Positions 34,535-44,050 of a stretch of DNA of 64,000 nucleotides are shown piece by piece; positions within the stretch are counted from its first letter, which is position 1; each line of letters starts with the position of its first letter. The translations under genes and the position numbers were made by a program. The notes below the pieces were generated by a model. The model ran no database searches. It saw only the letters and a program-made list of their open reading frames with translations, and was not told the origin of the DNA. Origin of the DNA: Cognatilysobacter segetis (GTDB taxonomy: Bacteria; Pseudomonadota; Gammaproteobacteria; Xanthomonadales; Xanthomonadaceae). The stretch covers positions 27,232 through 91,231 of the forward strand of contig NZ_SMRQ01000009.1 in NCBI RefSeq assembly GCF_004359965.1, given 5' to 3'.

Positions 34535-34993
34535 TCAGTACGGATCGGCGATGCCGAGCCCGGCCAGGATCTGCCGCTCGCGGGCTTCCATAGCCTCGGC
34601 CTCGGCGTCCTCGAGGTGGTCCCAGCCGAGCAGGTGCAGCACGCCGTGGACCGTCAGGTGCGCGTAGTGCGCCAGCGGCCGCTTCGACTGCTCGGCGGCC
34701 TCGCGAGCCACCACGTCGGCGCAGACCACCAGGTCGCCGAGGTACGGCAGCTCGACCTCCTCCGGCAGCCCTTCGGGCCGCTCGGCCGGAAAGCTGAGCA
34801 CGTTGGTCGCGTAGTCGCGGCCGCGGTACTGCCGGTTGAGCTCGCGTCCCTCTTCGCTGCCGACGATGCGGATCGCGACCTCCGCCGGCGCGTCCCGATC
34901 CGCCAGTGCGGCGGCCACCCATTTACGGAAGCTCGCCGCCGACGGCACGCCCGTGCGCGCCGTCGCGTAGCTCACGCTGACCTCGGGTTCCAT
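34535..34993 (-). CDS. ybeY: Endoribonuclease YbeY
   Basis: ATG 34993 (MEPEVSVSYA) gives 152 residues. The metal site HGVLHLLGWDH near residues 112-122 is the UPF0054 three-histidine motif. YbeY works in 16S rRNA 3' maturation and 70S quality control. The open frame continues upstream through phoH only because phoH is frameshifted into it; that long fusion is not a real protein. It sits 14 nt after the phoH stop and 98 nt before corC. Confidence 0.94.
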   Translation of the reverse strand: MEPEVSVSYATARTGVPSAASFRKWVAAALADRDAPAEVAIRIVGSEEGRELNRQYRGRDYATNVLSFPAERPEGLPEEVELPYLGDLVVCADVVAREAAEQSKRPLAHYAHLTVHGVLHLLGWDHLEDAEAEAMEARERQILAGLGIADPY

Positions 34994-35007
34994 CGCCGCC
35001 TCCGCGC

Positions 35008-35989
35008 TCACGCGCGGCCGGTGGCCGCGTCCGTGGCGTCGCGCGCATCGTAGGCATTGACGATCCGCGCGACCAGCGGGTGGCGCACCACGTCGCGCGA
35101 TTCGAAGAACGTGAAGCTGATGCCCTCGACGCCGCGGAGCACGTCGAGCGCATCGCGCAGGCCGGACTTCTGTGATTTCGGCAGGTCGATCTGCGACAGG
35201 TCGCCCGTGACCACCGCGGTGCTGCCGAAGCCGATGCGGGTCAGGAACATCTTCATCTGCTCGACGGTGGTGTTCTGCGCCTCGTCGAGGATCACGTAGG
35301 CATCGTTGAGCGTGCGGCCGCGCATGTAGGCGAGCGGCGCGATCTCGATGACGTTGCGCTCCAGCAGCTTCGCCACCTTCTCCACGCCGAGCATCTCGTA
35401 GAGCGCGTCGTACAGCGGGCGCAGGTACGGGTCGACCTTCTGCGACAGGTCGCCCGGCAGGAAGCCGAGCTTCTCGCCGGCTTCCACCGCCGGGCGCACC
35501 AGCACGATGCGCTGCACACGCGCCGTGTTCAGCGCCTCGACCGCGCTCGCGACCGCGAGGAAGGTCTTGCCGGTGCCGGCCGGGCCGATGCCGAAGTTGA
35601 TGTCGTGCGTGGCGATCGCGTGCAGGTAGCGCGCCTGGTTCTCGCCGCGCGCGCAGCGTGCCGCGCTTGACGCGGATCACCACGTCCTGCGGCTCGATCG
35701 CGTCGTCCATGCGCTGCTCGACGCCCGACTGGCTCAGCCGCAGGTGGATGCCCGGCTCGGTCAGGATCTCGTCCAGCGTGTCCGCCCAGAGCTCGTGGAT
35801 CAGGCGCTCCGCGTGCAGCGCGGCCGGCGGCGAGCCGGTCACGCGGAACACGTTCCCACGGTTGGCGATCTGCACGGCGAGCCGCAGCTCGATCATGCGC
35901 AGGTGCGCATCGAAGGGACCGGCGAGGTTGGCGAGGCGCTCGGGATCGGGCGGGTCGAGTACGAAGTCGCGGTGGATGAGTTCGGCCAT
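35008..35989 (-). pseudogene. phoH: PhoH/YbeZ-family ATPase, apparent frameshift
   Basis: The start is ATG 35989 (MAELIHRDF). The N-terminal 104 or so residues read normally to [12 protein letters not shown], then the frame is lost in a GCGCGCGC run (plus-strand 35647-35654). The rest of PhoH continues in another frame (NQARYL, then Walker A GPAGTGKT, then LDEAQNTT) to the stop at 35008. Total length is 982 nt, one codon-phase short; adding one GC dinucleotide restores an intact protein of about 327 residues. Either a sequencing error in a GC repeat or a real inactivating slip. Intact PhoH is a nucleotide-binding partner of YbeY in RNA processing. Confidence 0.85.
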
Positions 35990-36106
35990 TCGGATCGGAT
36001 CGTGGGGCGTGGATGTCGGCGGACGATGCACCCGGCGGGGGCAGGGGCGCGTGAGCTTGCGCGCGCCCGTCGCTTTGCGCAGAGTCGGCCGCGACGACGG
36101 GAGATC

Positions 36107-37798
36107 ATGATGCGGATGGCACGCGCGGTGCGGACGATGCGGGGACTAAGCATTCTCGCAGGCCTTTGGACGACGGTGGCGGCGGGGCAGGTCACCGTCG
36201 TCACGGCCTCGAAGGTGCACACGATGGACGCGGCGCACCCGGTCGCGGACGCGTTCGCCTTCGACGCGACGGGCCGCATCGTCGACATCGGGGAGCGCGA
36301 TCGCGTGCTCGCCGCGCATCGCGACGCGCGCCGCATCGACCTCGCGGGCGCGACGGTAGTGCCGGGCCTGATCGACGCGCACGGTCACGTCGGCAACCTC
36401 GGCTACACGTTCCTGCGCGCGGACCTCGTCGGTACGACCTCGAAGGTGGAGGTGATCGAGCGCCTGCGCGCCTCGGCACGTGACCTCGCACCGGGCGCCT
36501 GGCTGCTCGGGCGGGGCTGGGACCAGAACGACTGGACGGACACCGCGTTTCCCACGGCCGCCGACCTCGATGCCGCGTTTCCGGATCGCCCGGTCTGGCT
36601 GGAGCGCATCGACGGCCACGCCGGCTGGGCGAACACCGCGGCCATGCGTGCGGTGAAGCGCGACCTGGGCGGCGACTGGCAGCCCGACGGCGGCCGCATC
36701 GAACGTGCCGGCGGGCGCGCCACCGGCGTGTTCGTCGACGGCGCGATGGCGCTCGTCGACGCGGTGGTGCCGCCGGTCGACGACGCCACCGCGACCCGCG
36801 CCCTCGAGCTGGGCATGCGCGCGGCGGTCGAGCATGGGCTGACCGGCGTGCACGACGCGGGCGTCTCCCTCGCGGACCTGCGCCGCTACCAGCGCCTCGC
36901 GGATGCCGGCCGCATGCCGCTCCGGATCGACGCCATGGCCGACGGCGATCACGAGGCGTTCGACTGGCTCTGCCGCGCCGGCCTCTACCGGCACCCCGGC
37001 GGTCGACTCGGCATGCGCACGGTCAAGCTGTACATCGACGGCGCGCTCGGCAGCCGCGGCGCCGCGCTCCTCGCCCCGTATTCGGACGCCGCCGACACCC
37101 ACGGGCTGCTGGTGGTCGAGCCGGCGAAGCTGCGCGGCATCGTGCGCCGCGCCCGCGACTGCGGCGTGCAGGTGGCCACGCATGCGATCGGCGATCGCGG
37201 CAACCGCGAGGTGCTGGACGCCTTCGAAGCCGCGCTCGGCACGACCGGCGGCGAGCGCCGCTGGCGCATCGAGCATGCGCAGGTGCTGGCGCCCTCCGAC
37301 CTGCCACGACTCGCGAAGCTCGGCGTGATCGCCTCGATGCAGCCCACCCATGCCACGAGCGACATGCCGTGGGCGGAACAGCGCGTCGGCCCGGAACGCA
37401 TCGTGGGCGCCTACGCCTGGCGCCAGCTGCGTGACGCCGGCACGCGGCTCGCGCTGGGTTCGGACTTCCCCGTGGAGTCGGTGGATCCGCGCCTCGGGCT
37501 GTACGCCGCCGCGACCCGCACCGACGCCGATGGCAAGCCCGCGGGCGGCTGGCGTCCCGAGGAGAAGCTCACGGCGTTCGAAGCGCTGCGCGGCTTCACG
37601 CTCGACGCCGCCTACGCCGGCTTCGACGAGGCCGAGGTCGGCAGCCTGGAGCGCGGCAAGCGCGCCGATTTCGTCGTGCTGCGCGAGGATCCGCTGGCGA
37701 TCGACCCGGCCGGCCTGCGGACGCTCACGGTCGAGTCGACCTGGGTCGACGGGCAGCCGGTGTACGAGCGCGCCGCGGGCCGGTCGACGGCGCGCTGA
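36107..37798 (+). CDS. Exported amidohydrolase (YtcJ-like)
   Basis: ATG 36107 (or 36110) gives about 563 residues with a hydrophobic N-terminus (TMRGLSILAGLWTTVAAG) that looks like a signal peptide. The metal-dependent hydrolase fold shows GLIDAHGHVGNLG with the HxH pair, ATHAIGDRGN, RIEHAQVL and LGSDFPVES with the catalytic Asp. YtcJ-like enzymes form a large family with few known substrates. It is divergent from phoH and convergent with miaB, so it is probably a single-gene unit. A longer frame upstream overlaps phoH antisense and is rejected. Confidence 0.88.
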   Translation: MMRMARAVRTMRGLSILAGLWTTVAAGQVTVVTASKVHTMDAAHPVADAFAFDATGRIVDIGERDRVLAAHRDARRIDLAGATVVPGLIDAHGHVGNLGYTFLRADLVGTTSKVEVIERLRASARDLAPGAWLLGRGWDQNDWTDTAFPTAADLDAAFPDRPVWLERIDGHAGWANTAAMRAVKRDLGGDWQPDGGRIERAGGRATGVFVDGAMALVDAVVPPVDDATATRALELGMRAAVEHGLTGVHDAGVSLADLRRYQRLADAGRMPLRIDAMADGDHEAFDWLCRAGLYRHPGGRLGMRTVKLYIDGALGSRGAALLAPYSDAADTHGLLVVEPAKLRGIVRRARDCGVQVATHAIGDRGNREVLDAFEAALGTTGGERRWRIEHAQVLAPSDLPRLAKLGVIASMQPTHATSDMPWAEQRVGPERIVGAYAWRQLRDAGTRLALGSDFPVESVDPRLGLYAAATRTDADGKPAGGWRPEEKLTAFEALRGFTLDAAYAGFDEAEVGSLERGKRADFVVLREDPLAIDPAGLRTLTVESTWVDGQPVYERAAGRSTAR

Positions 37799-37844
37799 CG
37801 GGCGCGCGTCGACATCGGTGAGCCCGCCAGCGCCGTTGCGGCGC

Positions 37845-39245
37845 TTACGCCGGAACGGCCTCGTCCTGCGTCACCACGCGGCCGCGCAGCGAGTTCGACA
37901 TCGCCTCGGTGATCACGACATCCACGAACTGCCCGACGAGGCGTGCCGGGGCGGGGAAGTTCACCGAGCGCATGTTTTCGGTCTTGCCGGTGAGCTCGTT
38001 CGGATTCTTGCGCGAGGGCCCTTCGACGAGGATGCGCTGCGTCGTGCCCACCATCGCCTGCGAGATGCGCGCGGCGTTGGCATTGATCGTCGCCTGCAGG
38101 CGCGAGAGCCGCGCATGCTTGGCCTCGCTCGACACGTCGTCCTCGAGGTTCGAAGCCGGCGTGCCCGGGCGACGCGAGTAGATGAAGGAGAACGATTGGT
38201 CGAAGCCGACGTCCTGGATCAGCTTCATCGTCTTCTCGAAGTCCGCGTCGGTCTCGCCCGGGAAGCCGACGATGAAGTCCGACGAGATCGAGATGTCGGG
38301 CCGCACCGCGCGCAGCTTGCGGATCTTCTGCTTGAACTCCAGCGCCGTGTAGCCGCGCTTCATCGCCGCGAGGATGCGGTCCGAGCCCGACTGCACGGGC
38401 AGGTGCAGGTAGTTGGCCAGCTGGGGCACGTCGCGGTAGGCCTCCACCAGCGAATCGGAGAACTCCAGCGGGTGCGAGGTGGTGAAGCGGATGCGGTCGA
38501 CGCCGTCGATCTGGGCGATCGTGCGGATCAGCAGCCCGAGGTCGGCGATCTGCCCATCGCCGTACGGGCCACGGTAGGCGTTGACGTTCTGGCCGAGCAG
38601 GTTGATCTCCCGCACGCCCTGCGCGGCGAGCTGCGCCACCTCGACCAGCACATCCTCGAAGGGACGGCTGACCTCCTCGCCGCGGGTATAGGGCACCACG
38701 CAGAACGAGCAGTACTTCGAGCAGCCCTCCATGATCGAGACGAAGGCGCTCGGGCCGTCGGCGCGGGGCTCGGGCAGGCGGTCGAACTTCTCGATCTCGG
38801 GGAACGAGATGTCGACCTGCGGCCTACCGGACTCGCGGCGGGCCTCGATCAGCTGGGGCAGGCGATGCAGCGTCTGCGGACCGAACACCAGGTCGACGAA
38901 CGGCGCACGCTTGACGATCGCCTCGCCCTCCTGGCTCGCAACGCAGCCGCCCACGCCGATCAGCACCGGCTTGCCGCCCTGCTTGAGCGCCCGCCAGCGG
39001 CCGAGCTGACTGAAGACCTTCTCCTGCGCCTTTTCGCGGATCGAGCAGGTATTGACCAGAATGACGTCGGCTTCGGCCGGGTCCGAGGTCATCTCGAGGC
39101 CCTCGGCGGCTGCCAGAACGTCGGCCATCTTCGCCGAATCGTATTCGTTCATCTGGCAACCGTGCGTTTCGATGAAAAGCTTGCCGCGCGGCGTGGCCGG
39201 CGACGCCGCGGCCGGGGCGGCAGCGGACGGGGTTGTGTCGTTCAT
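37845..39245 (-). CDS. miaB: tRNA-2-methylthio-N6-dimethylallyladenosine synthase
   Basis: ATG 39245 ([10 protein letters not shown]) gives 466 residues. The N-terminal UPF0004 domain has the first cluster cysteines C30, C67 and C101; the radical SAM cluster is C175-S-K-Y-C179-S-F-C182; a C-terminal TRAM domain ends near 445. MiaB methylthiolates A37 of tRNAs reading UNN codons. The frame upstream of 39245 is not family-like. It is divergent from the lytic transglycosylase gene with 146 bp between them. Confidence 0.96.
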   Translation of the reverse strand: MNDTTPSAAAPAAASPATPRGKLFIETHGCQMNEYDSAKMADVLAAAEGLEMTSDPAEADVILVNTCSIREKAQEKVFSQLGRWRALKQGGKPVLIGVGGCVASQEGEAIVKRAPFVDLVFGPQTLHRLPQLIEARRESGRPQVDISFPEIEKFDRLPEPRADGPSAFVSIMEGCSKYCSFCVVPYTRGEEVSRPFEDVLVEVAQLAAQGVREINLLGQNVNAYRGPYGDGQIADLGLLIRTIAQIDGVDRIRFTTSHPLEFSDSLVEAYRDVPQLANYLHLPVQSGSDRILAAMKRGYTALEFKQKIRKLRAVRPDISISSDFIVGFPGETDADFEKTMKLIQDVGFDQSFSFIYSRRPGTPASNLEDDVSSEAKHARLSRLQATINANAARISQAMVGTTQRILVEGPSRKNPNELTGKTENMRSVNFPAPARLVGQFVDVVITEAMSNSLRGRVVTQDEAVPA

Positions 39246-39391
39246 GGGGTTCCGGGGTGGGGCGGCGGTTAATCCGGGCCGGCCGCTCAGTTTAACGCGG
39301 TGCAACAGGCCGGGTGACCGCATCCGCAGATCAACAATTCCAATCCGATCAACGGCTTGTGAAATTTCCGGGAACGGGGAATGATGCTCCC

Positions 39392-40291
39392 ATGAAGACG
39401 CCCGTCGCACTTCTGCTGCTTGCCGGCCTGTTCGGCACCGCCCCGGCGCTCGCCGGCACCATCTACCGTTGCGATGTCGACGGCGTGCGCAGCTACGCCA
39501 GCAAGCGCGTGTCCGGCGCGCAGTGCGAGGTCGTCAGCCGCTACACCCGTCGAGCGTCCGCCTCGTCGACGCCGCGTGCGCAGGGCGCGGTCACGACGCC
39601 GGCCAGCTTCGTCGCCGGTTCCCCCGCGACGGGTTCGCTGCCGCCGTCGGCACCGGCCACGCCGGCGGCTTCTCCGGCGCCCGCGGCGACTGCGTCGTCC
39701 GGTGCGGGTCGCCTCGTGCAGGGCCAGATCTACTCGTACATGGCGGACGGCGTCCGCCACTACTCGAGCAAGCGGCCCCGCAACGTCGCCATGGCGGGTT
39801 CGGTGCGCACCATCCGCTACAGCTACATGGAAGCCTGCTTCGCCTGCGCCGCGCGGCCGGGCGTCAACTTCTCCACGCTCCGGCTGAAGCCGGACGCCTA
39901 CCGCGGCGAGATCGCGGCGGCCGCGGCCCAGTACGGCGTCGACGAGTCGATCGTCCGCGCCATCATCCATGCCGAGTCCGCATTCAACCCGAACGCGCTG
40001 TCGCGCGTCGGCGCTCAGGGCCTGATGCAGCTGATGCCCGCCACCGCCCGCCGTTTCGGCGTCGGCAACGCGTTCGACCCGGCGCAGAACATCCGCGGCG
40101 GCGTGCAGTACCTGGCCTTCCTCCTCAAGCGCTTCAACGGCGACCTGCGGCTGGTCGCCGCCGGTTACAACGCGGGCGAGGGTGCGGTGGACAAGTACCG
40201 CGGCATCCCGCCGTACAGCGAGACCCAGCGTTACGTCCAGCGCGTGACGCTGCTGGCCGACCGCTACCGTTCGGGTCCCGTCCTGCGCTGA
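39392..40291 (+). CDS. Periplasmic lytic transglycosylase
   Basis: ATG 39392 gives 299 residues with a signal peptide ([20 protein letters not shown]). The C-terminal SLT domain (about 180-290) has catalytic E195 in [24 protein letters not shown] and [11 protein letters not shown]. It cleaves peptidoglycan to 1,6-anhydromuramic products. Two copies of a short IY-x-DGVR-x-Y-S-SKR motif (about residues 20-35 and 112-126) lie in the linker and resemble a DUF4124-like unit. The linker between them is Ala/Pro/Ser-rich. It is monocistronic and followed by a terminator. Confidence 0.92.
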   Translation: MKTPVALLLLAGLFGTAPALAGTIYRCDVDGVRSYASKRVSGAQCEVVSRYTRRASASSTPRAQGAVTTPASFVAGSPATGSLPPSAPATPAASPAPAATASSGAGRLVQGQIYSYMADGVRHYSSKRPRNVAMAGSVRTIRYSYMEACFACAARPGVNFSTLRLKPDAYRGEIAAAAAQYGVDESIVRAIIHAESAFNPNALSRVGAQGLMQLMPATARRFGVGNAFDPAQNIRGGVQYLAFLLKRFNGDLRLVAAGYNAGEGAVDKYRGIPPYSETQRYVQRVTLLADRYRSGPVLR

Positions 40292-40317
40292 GCGGACAGC
40301 CCGGGTTCCGCCCTCGA

Positions 40318-40350
40318 CGGGCGCCGCATCCGCGGCGCCCGTTGCGTTTT
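40318..40350 (+). terminator. Rho-independent terminator after transglycosylase gene
   Basis: CGGGCGCCGC (40318-40327), loop ATCC, GCGGCGCCCG (40332-40341), then TTGCGTTTT. The ten-bp GC stem and T-rich tail isolate the transglycosylase gene from petA. Confidence 0.8.
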
Positions 40351-40397
40351 CGGCGTCGCGGGCATGTGGATTCGTGACCTTGCGAAGGCCGTGCGGA

Positions 40398-40427
40398 TTG
40401 TCGGCCCGTTCACCGTTCCGTTACACT
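40398..40427 (+). promoter_or_regulatory. Candidate sigma-70 promoter of petABC
   Basis: TTGTCG (40398-40403) and TACACT (40422-40427) are separated by 18 bp, about 65 bp before the petA start and after the previous terminator. Both hexamers match the consensus imperfectly. Confidence 0.35.
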
Positions 40428-40492
40428 TCTCCGTCTTTATCAGCCGCCCCAGCACCACGGGGTGGCCCATGTCGAATTTTTCGGAGTGCCGG

Positions 40493-41125
40493 ATGGCCAA
40501 CGAAGGGGTCAGCGAGCCCACCCACGAGCCGGTCAACCTCGGCCGCCGTCGGTTCCTCACCGCGACGACCGCAGTGGTCGGCGCGGTCGGAGCCGGCTTC
40601 GCCGCGGTGCCGTTCATCAAGTCCTGGAACCCGAGCGCGCGCGCCAAGCTCGCCGGCGCGCCGATCACCGCCGACATCAGCGGCCTGCCGATGGGGCAAC
40701 GCATGATCGTCGAATGGCGCGGCCAGCCGATCTGGATCGTCCGCCGCTCGCAGGACATCCTGAAGGCGCTGCCGACGCTCGACGGCAACCTGCGCGATCC
40801 CAAGTCCGAGGACGCCGACCAGCAGCCGAAGTACGTACTCAAGGGCGACGTCCACTACCGCTCGATCAAGCCGGAGATCTCCGTGCTGGTCGGGCTCTGC
40901 ACGCACCTGGGCTGCTCGCCCGAGATGAAGGCGGAAATCCGCCCCGAGCCGTTCGACCCGGCGTGGAAGGGCGGCTACTTCTGCCCGTGCCACAAGTCCC
41001 GCTTCGACATGTCCGGTCGCGTCTTCCAGGGCGTGCCCGCGCCGAAGAACCTCGCGGTGCCGCCGCATCATTACGAGAGCGACACGTCCATCGTGATCGG
41101 CGTCGACCCGCAGGGAGCTGCCTGA
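40493..41125 (+). CDS. petA: Ubiquinol-cytochrome c reductase, Rieske iron-sulfur subunit
   Basis: I chose ATG 40493 (MANEGVSEP) with CGGAG 7 nt upstream; 40469 is an alternative. The 210-residue protein has a Tat-type N-terminus (GRRRFLTATTAVVGAVGAG) that also anchors it, then the Rieske domain with C136-T-H138-L-G-C141 and C164-P-C166-H167. It transfers electrons from ubiquinol to cytochrome c1 in complex III. It is followed by petB after one base. Confidence 0.95.
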   Translation: MANEGVSEPTHEPVNLGRRRFLTATTAVVGAVGAGFAAVPFIKSWNPSARAKLAGAPITADISGLPMGQRMIVEWRGQPIWIVRRSQDILKALPTLDGNLRDPKSEDADQQPKYVLKGDVHYRSIKPEISVLVGLCTHLGCSPEMKAEIRPEPFDPAWKGGYFCPCHKSRFDMSGRVFQGVPAPKNLAVPPHHYESDTSIVIGVDPQGAA

Positions 41126-41126
41126 C

Positions 41127-42416
41127 ATGGCCACCAACAACGACACCAAGCAGGCGCCGAACGACGCCGCGACCGGGCTCGTCGCGGGCCTCGTCAACTG
41201 GTTCAACGACCGCGCGCCCGGCGCCGGCGTGGCCTACAAGAAGCACATGTCGGAGTACTTCGCGCCGAAGAACTTCAACATCTGGTACTACTTCGGCTCG
41301 CTCGCGCTGCTGGTGCTGGTCAACCAGATCGTCACCGGCATCTTCCTCACGATGCACTTCAAGACCAGCGCCGCGGAAGCGTTCGCGTCGGTCGAGTACA
41401 TCATGCGCGACGTCGAATGGGGCTGGCTGATCCGGTACATGCACAGCACCGGCGCCTCGCTCTTCTTCATCGTCGTCTACCTGCACATGTGGCGCGGCCT
41501 CATGTACGGCTCGTACCGCAAGCCGCGCGAGCTGGTGTGGCTGCTCGGCATGGTGATCTACCTCGCCCTCATGGCCGAAGCCTTCATGGGCTACGTGCTG
41601 CCGTGGGGCCAGATGTCGTTCTGGGGCGCGAAGGTCATCATTTCGCTGTTCGGCGCGATCCCCGTGATCGGCAACGGCCTGACCGAGTGGATCATGGGCG
41701 ACTACCTGCCGTCCGATGCCACGCTCAACCGCTTCTTCGCGCTGCACGTCATCGCGCTGCCGCTCGTCCTGCTCCTGCTGGTGGTGCTGCACCTCGGCGC
41801 GCTACACGAGGTCGGGTCGAACAACCCCGATGGCGTCGACATCAAGTACGGTCCGAAGGGCAATCGCTGGTCGCCGACGGCGCCGACCGATTCGATCCCG
41901 TTCCATCCGTACTACACGGTCAAGGACATGGTCGGTGTCGGCTTCTTCCTGATGCTGGCCGCCTTCATCATCTTCTTCGAGCCCACCGTCGGCGGCCTGT
42001 TCCTGGAGCACGACAACTTCACCGAGGCCAACCGCCTCGTGACGCCGGCCCACATCAAGCCCACGTGGTACTTCACCCCGTACTACGCGATGCTGCGCGT
42101 GGTGCCGAACAAGCTCGGCGGCGTCATGGTGATGTTCGGCGCGATCGCCCTGCTGTTCCTGGTGCCCTGGCTCGACAAGGCGCGGGTCAAGTCGATCCGC
42201 TACCGCGGTGCGCTCGCCAAGACGATGTTCCTGCTGCTCGCCTTCAGCTTCCTGTGGCTCGGCAAGATCGGTTCGGGCCCCGGCACGGACATCAACGAGA
42301 CGTACATCGGCCGCGTGCTGACGTTCTTCTACTTCATGTTCTTCATCACCATGCCGATCTGGACCAAGCTCGATCGGACCAAGCCGGTGCCGGAGCGGGT
42401 GACGACGCATGACTGA
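41127..42416 (+). CDS. petB: Cytochrome b subunit of bc1 complex
   Basis: The 429-residue integral membrane protein has the paired haem-ligand histidines in STGASLFFIVVYLHMWRG and FALHVIALPLVLLLLVVLHL, the quinone-site motif GYVLPWGQMSFWG and the C-terminal PEWY-equivalent segment KPTWYFTPYYAML (here with PTWY in place of PEWY). It carries both quinone sites of complex III. Length is typical of proteobacterial fused cytochrome b. It overlaps petC by 8 nt. Confidence 0.95.
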   Translation: MATNNDTKQAPNDAATGLVAGLVNWFNDRAPGAGVAYKKHMSEYFAPKNFNIWYYFGSLALLVLVNQIVTGIFLTMHFKTSAAEAFASVEYIMRDVEWGWLIRYMHSTGASLFFIVVYLHMWRGLMYGSYRKPRELVWLLGMVIYLALMAEAFMGYVLPWGQMSFWGAKVIISLFGAIPVIGNGLTEWIMGDYLPSDATLNRFFALHVIALPLVLLLLVVLHLGALHEVGSNNPDGVDIKYGPKGNRWSPTAPTDSIPFHPYYTVKDMVGVGFFLMLAAFIIFFEPTVGGLFLEHDNFTEANRLVTPAHIKPTWYFTPYYAMLRVVPNKLGGVMVMFGAIALLFLVPWLDKARVKSIRYRGALAKTMFLLLAFSFLWLGKIGSGPGTDINETYIGRVLTFFYFMFFITMPIWTKLDRTKPVPERVTTHD

Positions 42417-43203
42417 CACGTCCCTCGCCGCTGCTTCCCTCAACCCGCCTGCCGGATCCATGAAGATGCGCGTTCTGCGATCGCTTGCGACGCTCGTGCT
42501 CGGCCTCGCCGTATCGATGCCGCTGTTCGCCGAAGAAGAGGGCAACCTCCAGCCGGCGGGCACGGACATCACCGACCGCGCATCGCTGCAGCGCGGCGCC
42601 CAGCTGTTCATGAACTACTGCTCGGGCTGCCACTCGCTGAAGTACCTGCGCTACTCGCGCATGGCCGAGGACCTCGGCCTGACCGAGGACGAGGTGCAGA
42701 AGAACCTCAACTTCACGGGCGCGAAGGTCGGCGAAACGATCGACGTCGCCATGCCGGCCCAGTCGAGCGACTGGTTCGGCAAGCAGCCGCCGGATCTTTC
42801 CCTGATCTCGCGCGTGCGCGGCCCGAACTGGGTCTACACGTACCTCAAGTCCTTCTATCTGGACGAGTCGCGGCCGGTCGGCTGGAACAACACCGTGTTC
42901 CCGAACGTGTCGATGCCGAACCCGCTCTGGCAGCTGCAGGGTCTGCAGCATGCCGAGTTCGGCAAGCCCGATGCGACCGGCGAGCGCCCGGTGCTGGGCC
43001 TCAAGATCACGCAGCCCGGTACGCTCGACGCGCAGGGCTACGATCGCGCGGCGCGCGACATCACAGCATTTCTCGAGTATGCCGGCGAGCCTGCGGCCCT
43101 CAAGCGCCAGTCGATCGGCGTGTGGGTGGTCCTGTTCCTGGCCCTGCTCACGTTCCTCGCCTGGATGTTGAAGAAGGAATACTGGCGCGACGTGGAGCAT
43201 TGA
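42409..43203 (+). CDS. petC: Cytochrome c1 subunit of bc1 complex
   Basis: Start ATG 42409 overlaps petB; ATG 42460 (MKMRVLRSL) begins directly at the signal peptide and may be the true start. The haem c site is NYCSGCHSLKYLRYSRM; a Met ligand is likely in PNVSMPNPLW. A C-terminal helix (IGVWVVLFLALLTFLAWML) anchors it in the inner membrane with its haem in the periplasm. Its neighbours complete complex III. sspA follows after 123 bp. Confidence 0.94.
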   Translation: MTDTSLAAASLNPPAGSMKMRVLRSLATLVLGLAVSMPLFAEEEGNLQPAGTDITDRASLQRGAQLFMNYCSGCHSLKYLRYSRMAEDLGLTEDEVQKNLNFTGAKVGETIDVAMPAQSSDWFGKQPPDLSLISRVRGPNWVYTYLKSFYLDESRPVGWNNTVFPNVSMPNPLWQLQGLQHAEFGKPDATGERPVLGLKITQPGTLDAQGYDRAARDITAFLEYAGEPAALKRQSIGVWVVLFLALLTFLAWMLKKEYWRDVEH

Positions 43204-43326
43204 TCGCGGTCGCGGCATCCGGGGAATCGGGATGCCGCATCGCCGCGACTCGGGACCGTTGGCGACCGCCCGCACGGGGTGGGCGGCGCCTTACGGCCGG
43301 CGGTTTCCGGTCGATCGAGGTCGACG

Positions 43327-43962
43327 ATGGCGGCGAGTCCACGCATGCGTAATACCCTGACCCTGTTTTCCTCCACCGATTGCGTCCTGTGCCACCGCGT
43401 GCGCCTCGTGCTCGCGGCCAAGGGCGTGACGTACGACCTGATTCCGGTCGACCCCCAGAATCCGCCGGAGGATCTGGTCGACCTGAATCCGTACCAGTCG
43501 GTGCCCACGCTGGTCGAGCGCGACCTCGTGCTCTACGCGGCGAGCGTCGTCAGCGAATATCTCGACGAGCGCTATCCGCACCCGCCGCTGATGCCGGTCG
43601 ATCCGCTCTCCCGCGCGCGCCTGCGCCTGGCGATGCTGCGGCTCGAGCACGACTGGGTGCCGCAGGTCCAGGCCATCCAGCTCGGCAACAAGGCCCAGCA
43701 GGAAGCCGGCCGCAAGCGGCTGAAGGAGCTGCTGACGGCATCGGTCCCGCTGTTCAAGGCGAGCAAGTTCTTCCTGAACCCGGAGATGAGCCTGGCCGAC
43801 TGCGCGATGGCCCCTATCATCTGGCGCCTGCCGGCGTTGGGTGTGCCGCTGCCGAAGGACGGCAAGGCGATCGAGGACTACGGCAATCGCATCTTCCGCA
43901 ATCCGGGCTTCACCCGCAGCCTGACCGAGCAGGAGCGCAAGCTCCGCGATCTTCCGGCCTGA
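43327..43962 (+). CDS. sspA: Stringent starvation protein A
   Basis: ATG 43327 gives 211 residues. The glutathione-transferase fold begins TLTLFSSTDCVLCHRVRLVL and continues VDLNPYQSVPTLVERDLVLY; C-terminal helices end EQERKLRDLPA. SspA binds RNA polymerase and shapes stationary-phase and stress transcription. The gene lies downstream of petABC and upstream of sspB, an order conserved in gammaproteobacteria. A terminator separates it from sspB. Confidence 0.94.
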   Translation: MAASPRMRNTLTLFSSTDCVLCHRVRLVLAAKGVTYDLIPVDPQNPPEDLVDLNPYQSVPTLVERDLVLYAASVVSEYLDERYPHPPLMPVDPLSRARLRLAMLRLEHDWVPQVQAIQLGNKAQQEAGRKRLKELLTASVPLFKASKFFLNPEMSLADCAMAPIIWRLPALGVPLPKDGKAIEDYGNRIFRNPGFTRSLTEQERKLRDLPA

Positions 43963-43984
43963 TCGGCCGTCGCCAGCCGCCCCG

Positions 43985-44012
43985 AAAACCCGCCTACCGG
44001 CGGGTTTTCTTT
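43985..44012 (+). terminator. Rho-independent terminator between sspA and sspB
   Basis: AAAACCCGCC (43985-43994), loop TACC, GGCGGGTTTT (43999-44008), followed by CTTTTT. A strong hairpin with T-run, so sspB probably has its own promoter or depends on read-through. Confidence 0.88.
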
Positions 44013-44050
44013 TTGGGGCCATCGCCGGAGCGCTCGCTTACACTGCGCCG

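Noticed and set aside
34535..36031. 498-residue frame apparently fusing PhoH N-terminus to YbeY
   Set aside because: The middle is out of frame and has no family signal; YbeY has its own start at 34993 and PhoH resumes in another frame.
37829..37845. AGCGCC-GTTGC-GGCGCT hairpin as terminator between the amidohydrolase gene and miaB
   Set aside because: Short stem with no T-run on either side and overlapping the miaB stop; not strong enough to call.
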